Assembly: GCF_001455965.1 (NCBI RefSeq)
Contig: NZ_LKKO01000058.1
Coordinates: 124,001-188,000, forward strand
Origin: Methylobacterium sp. GXS13
GTDB lineage: Bacteria; Pseudomonadota; Alphaproteobacteria; Rhizobiales; Beijerinckiaceae
DNA: 64,000 bases
Reading direction: 5' to 3'
The notes below the pieces were generated by a model, which had not been told where the DNA came from, did no database searches, and worked only from the letters and a program-made list of their open reading frames with translations. This document shows, in pieces, positions 9,203 through 18,215 of this stretch; position 1 is the stretch's first letter, and each line of letters starts with the position of its first letter. Made by a program: the position numbers and the translations under genes.

Positions 9203-9379
9203 TCAGAGCGGGTTCGGTCCGCCGGCGGCCTCGGCGAGAGCGCAGCGGCGCGCAAACGCGGCCTCGGCCCCGGTGCGGAGGGCGCGGGCGAGGGAGAACG
9301 CGAGCGTGAGGATGCCGGGATCGCGGTCGGCGGTCTCGGCGACCGGGCCGGGGATGCGGGTGGCGATGAAAGCGAGCAT
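9203..9379 (-). CDS. Small hypothetical protein (58 aa)
   Basis: A 58-codon frame begins with ATG at 9379, placed after a good Shine-Dalgarno match (CGGAG, six bases before the ATG). The product is Ala/Arg-rich with the segment LTLAFSLARALRTGAEAAF and no membrane helix. No family is recognised. The ribosome-binding site is the main support; longer upstream starts have no such site and cross low-complexity sequence. Confidence 0.5.
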   Translation of the reverse strand: MLAFIATRIPGPVAETADRDPGILTLAFSLARALRTGAEAAFARRCALAEAAGGPNPL

Positions 9380-9754
9380 AACAACTCCGAAAATCTGGAT
9401 CTCGGACGTTTCCTCGGCCCCGATGGTGTTGATTTTTCTGCGGGACCTTTGCTGCAGCGCAATATGAGCCATGCCACAACTGCTCACCACTCGCCTTTGC
9501 GCGCAGGACACATGCGCTGCAAACATGATGCCATCCACCAATCCTCAACGACGTCTTAACCGTTCGTTGTGCAGCGCAGTTGACCGCCGCAGGTCGAGCC
9601 GCCATTGAGCGGCCTTCTCGACGACGGGATTCGACGAACGCGCCGCCGCAGGGCGCGGCGCGCCTGCCTGTCGCCCCACTGTCACACGCGCGCCATACCT
9701 CGCTCGCGACCCTATGCGCGGACCTCAGGCGTCCGCCAGACAAGGACCTTCCGC
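9380..9754. other. Intergenic region upstream of hss
   Basis: About 375 bases between the small minus-strand gene and hss. It should hold the promoters of both. It contains short, relatively AT-rich patches near 9380-9430 and 9530-9570, but no RNA gene, repeat or convincing extra ORF was seen. Confidence 0.5.
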
Positions 9755-11200
9755 ATGACCGAACAGCCGTCCCGTCACCCGATCCATGGCCGCATCAGCG
9801 GCCCCATCGTGATGATCGGCTTCGGCTCGATCGGGCGCGGTACCCTGCCGCTGATCGAACGCCACTTCGAGTACGACCGCGCCCGCTTCACCGTGATCGA
9901 CCCGGTCGACACCCACCGGTCGCTCGCCGAGAAGCACGGCCTGCGCTTCGAGAAGGTGGCGCTGACCCCGGAGAACCTGCGCGACGTGCTCACCCCCCTC
10001 CTCACCGAGGGCGGCGGCCAGGGCTTCTGCGTGAACCTGTCGGTCGACACCTCGTCGCGGGCGATCATGGAACTGTGCCGCGAGCTCGGCGCCCTCTACA
10101 TCGACACCGTGGCCGAGCCCTGGCCGGGCTTCTACTTCGACAAGAGCCGCGGCCAGGGCGACCGCACCAACTACGCCCTGCGCCAGGACATCCTCGACGC
10201 CCGCGCCCAGAAGCCGGGCGGCACAACGGCGGTCTCCTGCTGCGGCGCCAATCCCGGCATGGTCTCGTGGTTCGTCAAGCAGGCGCTCCTGAACATCGCC
10301 AAGGATACCGGCGTCACCGCGCCCGAGCCCAAGTCCCGCAAGGACTGGGCCGCCCTGATGAAGACCCTGGGCGTGAAGGGCGTGCACATCGCCGAGCGCG
10401 ACACCCAGCGCGCCAAGACCCCCAAGCCCCGGGGCGTCTTCGTCAACACCTGGTCGGTGGAGGGCTTCGTCTCGGAGGGCAACCAGCCGGCCGAGCTCGG
10501 CTGGGGCACGCACGAGACCTGGAAGCCTGCCAATGCCCGCGAGCAGGAGACGGGCTCGCGCTGCGCGATCTACCTGTTGCAGCCGGGGGCCGACACCCGC
10601 GTGCGCACCTGGGTGCCCACCGCAGGGTCGCAGTTCGGCTTCCTGGTGACCCACAACGAGGCGATCTCGATCGCCGACTACTACACCGTGCGCGAGGGCG
10701 ATCAGGCCGTCTTCCGCCCGACCTGCCATTACGCCTACCACCCGGCCGACGACGCCGTGCTCTCGCTCCACGAGATGTTCGGCAAAGCCGCCAAGGTGCA
10801 GGAGCAGCACCACATCCTCGACGAGACCGAGATCGTGGACGGCATCGACGAGCTGGGCGTGCTGGTCTACGGCCACGCCAAGAACGCCTACTGGTACGGC
10901 TCGCAGCTCTCCATCGAGGAGACCCGGCGGATCGCCCCCTACCAGAACGCCACCGGCCTGCAGGTGACCTCGGCGGTGCTCGCCGGCATGGTCTGGGCCC
11001 TGGAGAACCCGGAGGCCGGCATCGTCGAGGCCGACGAGATGGATTTCCGGCGCTGCCTGGAAGTCCAGACCCCGTATCTCGGCCCGGTCGTGGGCGTGTA
11101 CACCGACTGGACCCCGCTCACCGACCGCCCGGGCCTGTTCCCGGAGGATATCGACACCAGCGATCCCTGGCAGTTCCGCAACGTGCTGGTGCACGGCTGA
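9755..11200 (+). CDS. hss: Homospermidine synthase
   Basis: The 481-residue product begins shortly before a Rossmann dinucleotide-binding loop, IVMIGFGSIGRGTLPLIERH. It continues with conserved segments of bacterial homospermidine synthase such as VNLSVDTSSRAIMELC, YIDTVAEPW and SCCGANPGMVSWFVKQAL. The enzyme makes sym-homospermidine from putrescine units in an NAD-dependent reaction (EC 2.5.1.44), the typical polyamine of many Hyphomicrobiales. The ATG at 9755 follows an AAGGA element; upstream in-frame starts would add an Arg-rich tail without a ribosome site. A strong hairpin follows the stop. It appears to be a single-gene unit. Confidence 0.96.
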   Translation: MTEQPSRHPIHGRISGPIVMIGFGSIGRGTLPLIERHFEYDRARFTVIDPVDTHRSLAEKHGLRFEKVALTPENLRDVLTPLLTEGGGQGFCVNLSVDTSSRAIMELCRELGALYIDTVAEPWPGFYFDKSRGQGDRTNYALRQDILDARAQKPGGTTAVSCCGANPGMVSWFVKQALLNIAKDTGVTAPEPKSRKDWAALMKTLGVKGVHIAERDTQRAKTPKPRGVFVNTWSVEGFVSEGNQPAELGWGTHETWKPANAREQETGSRCAIYLLQPGADTRVRTWVPTAGSQFGFLVTHNEAISIADYYTVREGDQAVFRPTCHYAYHPADDAVLSLHEMFGKAAKVQEQHHILDETEIVDGIDELGVLVYGHAKNAYWYGSQLSIEETRRIAPYQNATGLQVTSAVLAGMVWALENPEAGIVEADEMDFRRCLEVQTPYLGPVVGVYTDWTPLTDRPGLFPEDIDTSDPWQFRNVLVHG

Positions 11201-11206
11201 TGTCTC

Positions 11207-11238
11207 GCGCCGCCTCCCTTGTCCGAGGGAGGCGGCGC
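11207..11238. terminator. Bidirectional hairpin terminator between hss and porin-like gene
   Basis: A perfect 13-bp stem, GCGCCGCCTCCCT paired with AGGGAGGCGGCGC, encloses a six-base loop between two convergent genes. There is no long T-run. Confidence 0.75.
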
Positions 11239-11255
11239 TGCGGGCGCCAGACCGG

Positions 11256-12137
11256 CTACTCGGCCTGTCGGCGCGTGACCAGGGTGCGGTTCGGTTCGAC
11301 CTCGCCCTTGTCCTGGTAGAGCGGCACGATCACCCGCAGCCAGCCGCGGGTCTCGCGGCCGCGGTAATTGCGCTGGACCACGTCCCGGGTCAGGTAGGCC
11401 TGCAGGTTCACCGGCCCGAAATTGTATCCGACCAAGCCGCCCACCGCGATCTGTCCCTGGGGCAGGTAGCCGGACACGCCGGTCGGCAGGTCGGTCGATC
11501 CGAACGCGACGGCGCCCACCTGCCATTTGCCGAACTTCTTCGCCGCCGTGAGATCGAGGTTCAGGTAGTCCGGGTAAAGCGTGCCGAAGGGCGAGCGCGT
11601 CTCGAGGAAGATCCCGTGGAGCAGGTTCGCCGTCAGGCTCAAGTCCTGGCCGGTGTAGCTGACTGCGAAGCGATGGGTCAGCGAGGCGGATTGGGTCAGG
11701 AAGCGCGTCTCGATCGGCAGGTAGCCTCCGAAGAAGTAGCTGACGCCGACATCGTTGCCGAGATCCCAGGCGAGCTGGGCGGCGAGCAGCGGCTGGCCGA
11801 TGCCGCTCTGATAGGGCGCGCCCTGGAGGGTCGCGGCCACGACAGGCTGGGTGACGAAGAACTGGAGACGTCCGCCCACGATGGTCCAGGGCGTCGCCCA
11901 AGCGAAGGTCGGCAGGTTGACGTTCGTCGCAGTGTCGCCCGGTCGCGCGCTGCGGCTGCCGAAGCTCGACAGGTTCACGAAGTACAATCCGACCGGGAGC
12001 TGCGCGCCCACCGGCAGGCCGATGGTCTGTCCAGGCTGGGCCGCGGAAGCAGCGTAAGCCGAGGTCGTGACACCTGCACTGTAAAAGGCCAGAGCAGCCG
12101 ACGCGATCCCGCGTAATCCCAGGCCAAATCCGGTCAT
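11256..12137 (-). CDS. Outer-membrane channel-like protein, MetA-pathway (phenol degradation) family
   Basis: A 293-residue exported protein with a signal peptide (about residues 1-30, AAGVTTSAYAAS region). Alternating beta-strand sequences follow, rich in Gly, aromatic and polar residues, ending in a hydrophobic strand region. Segments such as PVGLYFVNLSSFG, YFFGGYLPIETRF and GQIAVGGLVGYNFGPVNLQA match the Phenol_MetA_deg transporter family of outer-membrane beta-barrels. The substrate is unknown. It is separated from the upstream antiporter gene by about 180 bases, which include a hairpin. Confidence 0.8.
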   Translation of the reverse strand: MTGFGLGLRGIASAALAFYSAGVTTSAYAASAAQPGQTIGLPVGAQLPVGLYFVNLSSFGSRSARPGDTATNVNLPTFAWATPWTIVGGRLQFFVTQPVVAATLQGAPYQSGIGQPLLAAQLAWDLGNDVGVSYFFGGYLPIETRFLTQSASLTHRFAVSYTGQDLSLTANLLHGIFLETRSPFGTLYPDYLNLDLTAAKKFGKWQVGAVAFGSTDLPTGVSGYLPQGQIAVGGLVGYNFGPVNLQAYLTRDVVQRNYRGRETRGWLRVIVPLYQDKGEVEPNRTLVTRRQAE

Positions 12138-12260
12138 GAAACCCCCGATCCAGAGCCCCGTAACGCGGGGCTGATCAAGGTATGACGCGCGGTCGAACCA
12201 GGCTCATCCGGGCTTTACAGCCAAGCTGTGCGCAACGACACGCCCTGGACGTATCGCGCC

Positions 12261-12287
12261 CGCCGGCCGGGACTAATCCGGCCGGCG
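12261..12287 (-). terminator. Hairpin terminator downstream of the antiporter gene
   Basis: A 10-bp perfect stem (CGCCGGCCGG / CCGGCCGGCG) with a seven-base loop lies 30 bases past the antiporter stop and upstream of the porin-like gene. Confidence 0.6.
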
Positions 12288-12316
12288 CCTTCCCGTCCGT
12301 GCGCGTCCGCAGCGGT

Positions 12317-13978
12317 TCAGCTGCGCGGCGTCGACAGGGCACGGCCGGCGGGATTCCAGGCCAGCAGCCGCGCCTCGACCAGATCGACCTCGCGGACGAG
12401 CTGGCGCAGGACCACGTCGTCGATGGCCCGCGACCGGCGCAGGCGATAGAGCGCCTGACGCTCGGCCTCGATCCCGGCGAGCCGCAGGCGCTTCTCGGCC
12501 ACCGCGAGTTGCCGGGCGCGGCCGCCACCCTCCCGGGGGGCACCAGTCGGGGCCTCGAGGCCCTCGTAACGGTCCATGGCCCGGGCGCCGGCCTCGACCG
12601 CGATGGAGGCGTCCTCCTGCTCCTCGACCAGGCGGTGCTGCAGGGCCTCGATGGCCGTCACCGCGTCGTGGCGCGCGGCGGCGCGGGCGGAATCCTCCTC
12701 GGCATCGTGGCTCGAATCAGCGGGCAGGCGCAGGCCCCGCAACAGCGGCGGGAGGACCGTGGTGGCCAGCAGCAGCGAGGTCATGATCACCCCCATCGCC
12801 AGCAGGATCGCGAGATCCCGCGCCGGGAACGGCGTGCCGTCCTTCAGGGTGAGCGGCAGGGTCAGGATGCCGGCCAGCGTGATCGCGCCTTTCACGCCCG
12901 CGAGCGTCGTGGCGGCCACGAGCCGCCAGGTCAGGCCCTCGCGCCGCTCGCCCCTCCGATGCGCCTTGACCAGGACGAAGTGGAGCGAGACCCAGACCCA
13001 GGCGAACCGGATCGCCATGAGACCCGCCGTGATCGCCAGCACCCAGGCCACCAGCCAACCGGCGCCCTGCACGTCGGCCTGCGTGACCGCATGGCCGAGG
13101 ACCTCGGGCAATTGCTCGCCCAGGAGCACGAAGATCGAGCCGTTGGCAGCGAGTGCGACGGTGTCCCACACGGCGGTGCGGCGCACCCGGGTGGTGCCGA
13201 GGCTGCGCCCCTGGATCTCGACATAGGTCATGGCGATGCCGGCCGCGACCGCAGCCAGGATGCCCGAGGCGTGGACATGCTCGGCGGCGAGATAGGCCCC
13301 GAACGGCGTGAGCAGGCTGAACAGAATCTGGAGACCCGGATCCTCGCCGGTCCGCCGCCGCAGGAGGTCCTGGGCGCCCATGAGAAGGAAAGTCGTGGCG
13401 GCGCCGATGCCGAGGCCGCCGAGCGCCAGCCAGACGAAGGTGGTCGCGGCCTCCGACAAGGAAAAGGTCCCGGTGAGGGCCGCCGCGATGGCGAAGCGCA
13501 GGCAGACGAGGCCGGTGGCGTCGTTGAGCAGCGCCTCGCCCTCGAGGATGTGCATGAGCCGCCGCGGCACCGGGGCCTGGGCGGCCACCGAAGAGACCGC
13601 GATCGGGTCGGTCGGGGACAGGACCGCAGCCAGCGCGAAGGCCACCGCCAGCGGGATGCCCGGGATCATGGCGTGGATCAGCATGCCGATGCCGAGCACC
13701 GTCAGCGCCACGAGGCCCAGCGCCAGCGCCAGCACGGTCCGGCCGTTGCGGAACAGGTCGCGCTTCGGGATCCGCCATCCGTCCAGGAACAGGAGCGGCG
13801 GCAGAAAGACCAGGAAGAAGATCTCGGGATCCAGGGTCGTGCTCGGAAGCGGGCCCAGCGCCAGGGCCACGCCGATCACGATCTGGATCAGCGGCAACGG
13901 CAGCGGGACCAAGCGGCCGAGCGCCCCGCTCACGAGCACGGACAGCAACAGGGCCAGGACGACGGTGACGCTTTCCAT
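12317..13978 (-). CDS. Na+/H+ antiporter, CPA1 family
   Basis: The 553-residue product has about 12 transmembrane helices in its first 420 residues and a charged helical cytoplasmic tail. Diagnostic CPA1 motifs include FFLVFLPPLLFLDGW, VLSPTDPIAVSSVAAQ and ILEGEALLNDATGLV (the conserved acidic and Asn-Asp residues of the ion site). The family exchanges Na+ or K+ for H+ at the inner membrane for pH and salt homeostasis. The tail (about residues 425-553) is rich in Glu/Arg/Ala and likely regulatory. Ion preference cannot be told from sequence alone. Confidence 0.92.
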   Translation of the reverse strand: MESVTVVLALLLSVLVSGALGRLVPLPLPLIQIVIGVALALGPLPSTTLDPEIFFLVFLPPLLFLDGWRIPKRDLFRNGRTVLALALGLVALTVLGIGMLIHAMIPGIPLAVAFALAAVLSPTDPIAVSSVAAQAPVPRRLMHILEGEALLNDATGLVCLRFAIAAALTGTFSLSEAATTFVWLALGGLGIGAATTFLLMGAQDLLRRRTGEDPGLQILFSLLTPFGAYLAAEHVHASGILAAVAAGIAMTYVEIQGRSLGTTRVRRTAVWDTVALAANGSIFVLLGEQLPEVLGHAVTQADVQGAGWLVAWVLAITAGLMAIRFAWVWVSLHFVLVKAHRRGERREGLTWRLVAATTLAGVKGAITLAGILTLPLTLKDGTPFPARDLAILLAMGVIMTSLLLATTVLPPLLRGLRLPADSSHDAEEDSARAAARHDAVTAIEALQHRLVEEQEDASIAVEAGARAMDRYEGLEAPTGAPREGGGRARQLAVAEKRLRLAGIEAERQALYRLRRSRAIDDVVLRQLVREVDLVEARLLAWNPAGRALSTPRS

Positions 13979-14213
13979 GCGTAGCTTTCAAACGAGGGCC
14001 GGCTTCTCCCCTGGGGAGGCGGGGCCGGGTGATGCGCGGGCAGACGGGATCGGGCCTTGTAGCATCTGATGGGTGGCGCGCGGCCTTCGATCGACGGGAC
14101 CGTTCGGCCAATCGCGCCAAAAATGCCCACCGATTAATCGGAATTTTTACAAATCATTATATAACATTCGACAGGCGCACAGAGCGCTGAGGCGGATCTA
14201 TACTGGAACTATA

Positions 14214-15899
14214 ATGCTAGACTTCATGTCAATCAAAGGCAAGCTGATCGTCTGTTTCTCGGTCATGCTTGCTCTCATCACTAGTCTGGCAGCACTGTCC
14301 TATTATCACATCGAATTGATCAATCGTGTCGCCACGGAAATGCGCGCAAGCCGCCTGCCGGCCGCGCAAGCCCTCACCGGCATCCAAGTCGTGACATTGC
14401 GCACGCGCGTCAATGGAAGCCGTGTCCTCTCGGCGAAGACACAACAACAGAAAGCGGATGCCCTGAAGTCGATTCAGCAGCGCCTGGCGGAGCTGCAGAC
14501 TTACAAAGCCACTTACGCGAGCCTCTTGGAGACTGACGCGGCCCGCGATCTGTACAAGACCTTCGAACAGCAATGGGCGACGTATCTGGATCAGCAGACC
14601 GACGGATTCGCCAAGGCCGAACGCGGCGATCTCGCCGGCGCCCAAGAGCAATACAACACCACCATGTCGGATACGATCAGAGCCACCATCGCGACCCTCG
14701 TCGCGATGTCGGATCTGCAGAGTGCGGCAGCGGCGGCCAGCGGCGCGGAGGCACAGGGTGCCTATGAGCGCGCCCATCAGCAGATGATGGGCTTCCTGGC
14801 GCTGGCGGCGTTCCTGGCGATCGGGGCCGTCGTGATGCTCGTCGTGGAGATCAGCCGTCCGCTCGGACGCATGACCGCGGCCATGCATCAGCTCGCGTCG
14901 GGCGATACGCGAACAGAAATTCCCGCCGTCGGGCGGCGCGACGAGGTCGGCGCGATGGCGGCCGCCGTCCAGATCTTTAAGGAAAACATGATCCAGACCC
15001 GCCGGCTGGAGGAGGAGACCGCGCAGGCGCGGCTGGAGGCGGAGGAGCAGCGCAAGACCGGCATGCGCCAGATGGCCGACAGCTTCGAGGCCGCGGTCGG
15101 CGGCATCATCGGCCAGGTCTCGGCCTCGGCCACCGAGCTCCAGGCCACCGCCCAGACGATGAACGCCACCGCCGCCCAGACCGCCAGCCAATCGACGACG
15201 GTCGCGGCCGCGGCCGAGGAGGCCGTGGCCAACGTCAACACCGTGGCGGCGGCCGCGGAAGAGCTGGGCTCCTCCGTGCAGGAGATCGGCCGGCAGGTCG
15301 ACGGCTCGGCGCAGCTGGCCCGGCTGGCCGTGTCCGAGGCCGACCAGACGGGCGCCCTGGTGCTGGAACTGAACACGGTCGTCGGACGGATTGGCGATGT
15401 GGTCGGGCTGATCTCGAATATCGCCGGGCAGACCAACCTGCTGGCCCTGAACGCCACGATCGAGGCCGCTCGTGCGGGGGCGGCCGGTAAGGGCTTCGCC
15501 GTGGTCGCCTCCGAGGTGAAGACCCTGGCCGAGCAGACCGCCAAGGCGACGCAGGAGATCTCCGGACAGATCGCGCAGGTCCGGGGCTCGACCGGTCAGG
15601 CCGTGACGGCGATCGGCGGCATCACGGCCCGGATCCAGGAGATCAGCGGCGTCGCCACGGCGATCGCGGCCTCCGTCGAGCAGCAGCAGGCGGCCACCCA
15701 GGAGATCGTGCGCAACGTCGGACAGGCTGCGAGCGGCACCGCCGAGGTAACGACGAACATCGCGGGCGTGGCCGGCGCCGCCGACGAGACCGGAGCCGCA
15801 GCCGCCCAGGTTCTGTCCGCGGCCTCCGCGCTGTCGCGCCAATCCGAGCATCTCTCGGACGAGGTCCGTCACTTCCTCGCCACCGTCCGGGCCGCCTGA
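14214..15899 (+). CDS. Methyl-accepting chemotaxis protein
   Basis: A 561-residue chemoreceptor. Residues ~10-30 form a membrane helix, followed by a four-helix-bundle-type periplasmic sensor, and a second membrane helix at ~185-210 (FLALAAFLAIGAVVMLVVEI). A HAMP region begins at SRPLGRMTAAM, and a signalling domain contains the hairpin tip IAGQTNLLALNATIEAARAG. The ATG at 14214 follows a GGAAC-containing ribosome site; an in-frame ATG at 14226 is possible. The ligand is unknown. The 5' region is notably AT-rich compared with the window. No chemotaxis kinase genes are adjacent, so this is an orphan receptor gene. Confidence 0.95.
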   Translation: MLDFMSIKGKLIVCFSVMLALITSLAALSYYHIELINRVATEMRASRLPAAQALTGIQVVTLRTRVNGSRVLSAKTQQQKADALKSIQQRLAELQTYKATYASLLETDAARDLYKTFEQQWATYLDQQTDGFAKAERGDLAGAQEQYNTTMSDTIRATIATLVAMSDLQSAAAAASGAEAQGAYERAHQQMMGFLALAAFLAIGAVVMLVVEISRPLGRMTAAMHQLASGDTRTEIPAVGRRDEVGAMAAAVQIFKENMIQTRRLEEETAQARLEAEEQRKTGMRQMADSFEAAVGGIIGQVSASATELQATAQTMNATAAQTASQSTTVAAAAEEAVANVNTVAAAAEELGSSVQEIGRQVDGSAQLARLAVSEADQTGALVLELNTVVGRIGDVVGLISNIAGQTNLLALNATIEAARAGAAGKGFAVVASEVKTLAEQTAKATQEISGQIAQVRGSTGQAVTAIGGITARIQEISGVATAIAASVEQQQAATQEIVRNVGQAASGTAEVTTNIAGVAGAADETGAAAAQVLSAASALSRQSEHLSDEVRHFLATVRAA

Positions 15900-15918
15900 G
15901 ATCCTGTGCGCGAAACCG

Positions 15919-15950
15919 GCCCGACCGGCGGCGATGTTCGCCGGTCGGGC
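15919..15950 (+). terminator. Hairpin terminator after chemoreceptor gene
   Basis: A 12-bp perfect stem (GCCCGACCGGCG / CGCCGGTCGGGC) with an eight-base loop starts 20 bases after the stop codon. Confidence 0.7.
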
Positions 15951-16081
15951 TGCTCAGAACGTGGAGCGGCTTGCCGAACCGATCGCTCCAGCCGCGATGC
16001 ATGGGGTGGATCGATAAACACCGTCGTCAGTTCGGGGGGCCGCAGGCGAGGCCGGAATGACGGGATGGGGATCCGTGAACG

Positions 16082-16942
16082 CTACCCCTTCGCCCCGACG
16101 GTTACGCAAAGATCCGACCGGTAGCTTTGTCCCTCGACCGGGTTCGCCACCCAGCGGCAGCGACCGACCCGCAGGTCGTGGCCGGCGTGGAAATGGCCTG
16201 AGATCCACACTTCGGGCCGCGCGGCATCGGGCAGGTCGTCGAGCGCGGTGCTGGCGTAGAATGCCGGCACCCACCACGGCACGCCGGGCTGATCCCGGTA
16301 GCGGTCCGCCGCCTGCGGGCTCGCCGGGTGATGCGTGATTACCACGGTCGGTCCGTCATAAGGCGAGCGGAGCGCGTCGTGCAGCGCAGCGCGCTCGGCC
16401 GCATGCGCCGCCATGGCGTCCGCGGGCTGCCACGCGCCGCCATCGGCCTTGCGGATCGACCCGAGATATTCGCGCGAGCCGGTGACCGGATCGGTCATGC
16501 GCGCGGCGGCATAGGCAACGGGATCCTCCGGGCGCTCGGGCGCGTCGGCGGCGAGCCAGCGCCCGGCCAGGTGCCAGTCGCTCCACAGGGTCGTCCCGAC
16601 GAACCGCACGCCATCGATCACGCAAGCCTGCGCCGCCTGGAGCAGGTGGATGTCTGCGCCCAGGGCGTTCACCCGGACGACCTCCGCCTCGAGAGCCGCC
16701 AGCAACTCCGGGGCCGTGCGCGGGTCGCCCGTGGGGGCGTAGCGCTCGTGGTTGCCCGGCACCAGGACGATCGGCCTGCCCTGGGCCAGATGCACCAGAG
16801 CGGCCAGCCCCCGCTCGGGATGCCCCTCGTAAAGGTCCCCCGGGCAAGCGAGGACGTCGAACGGCTCCTGAGGCAGCGCGATGAGGTCGAGCCGCCGTCG
16901 CTCCAGATGCAGGTCGGAAATGGGGAAGATGCGCATAGACAT
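16082..16942 (-). CDS. Calcineurin-like metallophosphoesterase
   Basis: A 286-residue cytoplasmic protein with the full set of metallophosphoesterase motifs in order: SDLHLE (residues ~8-13), CPGDLYEG, VPGNHERY, TVVITHHPAS and SGHFHAG. These residues bind a di-metal centre that hydrolyses phosphoesters; the natural substrate is unknown. The ATG at 16942 is two bases past the stop of the upstream transporter gene, so the two form an operon. A second ATG at 16936 would also preserve the first motif. Confidence 0.88.
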   Translation of the reverse strand: MSMRIFPISDLHLERRRLDLIALPQEPFDVLACPGDLYEGHPERGLAALVHLAQGRPIVLVPGNHERYAPTGDPRTAPELLAALEAEVVRVNALGADIHLLQAAQACVIDGVRFVGTTLWSDWHLAGRWLAADAPERPEDPVAYAAARMTDPVTGSREYLGSIRKADGGAWQPADAMAAHAAERAALHDALRSPYDGPTVVITHHPASPQAADRYRDQPGVPWWVPAFYASTALDDLPDAARPEVWISGHFHAGHDLRVGRCRWVANPVEGQSYRSDLCVTVGAKG

Positions 16943-16944
16943 GC

Positions 16945-17562
16945 CTATTTCGCGGCCTGGCGCTCGGCCGCGGCAGCACGGAAGATGTCGGCGGCGGAAT
17001 CGGCGTTGAGGATCGCGATGCCGGCCGCCGCAACGAGATCCGGCCACGGGCTGGGATGGAGGGCGGTGACCAGCCCGGCCGCGATGATCGCCAAGTTGGC
17101 ATAGGCGTCGTTGCGGGCCGAGAGATAGGCCGCCCGGGTCAGGCTGCCCGAACCGGACCGGTGCTGGGCAAGCATCAGTGCGCAGGTGAGGTTCACCGCC
17201 AGCGCCCCGAGGCCGGTGAGCGTCAGCGGCAGCGCCGCCGGGGGCACGAAGTCCGCAAACTTGTCGTAGGCGGCGTAGGCTGTTGCCAGAGCCGGCACGA
17301 GCAGGATGAACGCCATGGCGGTGCCGAGCCGCGCCCGGTTGCGCGCGCTCCAGGACAGGCCGGCGAAGATCAGCAGGTTGATCGCCGCGTCTTCCAGGAA
17401 ATCGAGGCTGTCGGCGATCAACGCCACCGAGCCGATGGCGAGCGCCACCGCGATCTCGATGCCGAAATAGCCGAGGTTCAGCGTCGCCACACGGGCGACG
17501 ACCGGGCGCAGGGCGGGCGGCTCGGGCCGGGCGGCGTTGTCCGTGATCACGGGGCGCGTCAT
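16945..17562 (-). CDS. Cation transporter, short CDF-like membrane protein
   Basis: A 205-residue protein with about six hydrophobic helices. Segments VALIADSLDFLEDAAINLL and YLSARNDAYANLAIIAAGLV correspond to the Asp-containing metal-site helices of cation diffusion facilitators. The usual C-terminal cytoplasmic domain is absent, so this is a short variant. The likely role is divalent metal export or sensing at the inner membrane; the metal is not evident. The ATG at 17562 is chosen; a TTG at 17619 would add a hydrophilic tail. It is transcribed with the phosphoesterase gene immediately downstream. Confidence 0.75.
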   Translation of the reverse strand: MTRPVITDNAARPEPPALRPVVARVATLNLGYFGIEIAVALAIGSVALIADSLDFLEDAAINLLIFAGLSWSARNRARLGTAMAFILLVPALATAYAAYDKFADFVPPAALPLTLTGLGALAVNLTCALMLAQHRSGSGSLTRAAYLSARNDAYANLAIIAAGLVTALHPSPWPDLVAAAGIAILNADSAADIFRAAAAERQAAK

Positions 17563-17740
17563 CGCCGAGTGCGGCGCCCCTGTCGAGCCGCTGTTGAGAA
17601 AACCCTGTCTGCGCCTCAAGAAAGTTCAGGGATCTTGCGCCTTCGTCCGGGTGGATTCGGCGGCGCGATCGTGCGAACCGAACTTGTTGAGCCGCGTGCG
17701 CCAAAGATGCGACCGGCCGGAACCGGAGGTCTGCCGAGCC

Positions 17741-18214
17741 ATGCTGCCCGAATTGCGCGTGCTCTTTTTCGAGGATCTCGAGGTCGGGTTGTCGGAAACC
17801 CTCTCGAAGACCATCGCCTCCTCCGACGTGGTCGGGTTCGCCGAGATCACCGGCGACCGCAACCCGATCCACCTGTCAGAGCACTTCGCCGCGCGCACGC
17901 CGTTCGGCACCCGCATCGCCCACGGCCTGTACACGGCCGGGCTGATCTCGGCGGTGCTCGGCACCCGCCTGCCAGGCCCGGGGGCGGTCTACATCTCCCA
18001 GACCCTCAACTTCCGCGCGCCGGTTCGCATCGGCGACGTCGTCGACGTCACCGTCACGGTCGCCGAATTGATGCCGGAGCGTCGCCGGGCGCGCCTCGCC
18101 TGCCGCTGCTCCGTGGCCGGCGAGACCGTCCTCGACGGCGAAGCCCTGGTGAAGGTGCCGACCAAGGCCGAGGCCGATCCGCTCGCGATCCGCACCGAGC
18201 GCCAGCAGGGCTGA
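17741..18214 (+). CDS. MaoC-family (R)-specific enoyl-CoA hydratase
   Basis: The 157-residue hotdog-fold protein contains FAEITGDRNPIHLSEHFA, the hydratase-2 motif with catalytic Asp and His, and HGLYTAGLISAVLGT. Proteins of this size (PhaJ-like) hydrate trans-2-enoyl-CoA to (R)-3-hydroxyacyl-CoA, feeding polyhydroxyalkanoate or fatty-acid metabolism. A GGAGGT ribosome site lies 10 bases before the ATG at 17741. The stop is one base from the start of the rRNA/tRNA methylase gene, so they are co-transcribed. It heads the long + strand run that continues into the carotenoid-like cluster. Confidence 0.88.
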   Translation: MLPELRVLFFEDLEVGLSETLSKTIASSDVVGFAEITGDRNPIHLSEHFAARTPFGTRIAHGLYTAGLISAVLGTRLPGPGAVYISQTLNFRAPVRIGDVVDVTVTVAELMPERRRARLACRCSVAGETVLDGEALVKVPTKAEADPLAIRTERQQG

Positions 18215-18215
18215 A

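Noticed and set aside
14206..14230. GGAAC before the first chemoreceptor gene as an EcfG promoter
   Set aside because: The sequence 16-17 bases downstream is ATG-containing, not CGTT; it serves better as the ribosome site.
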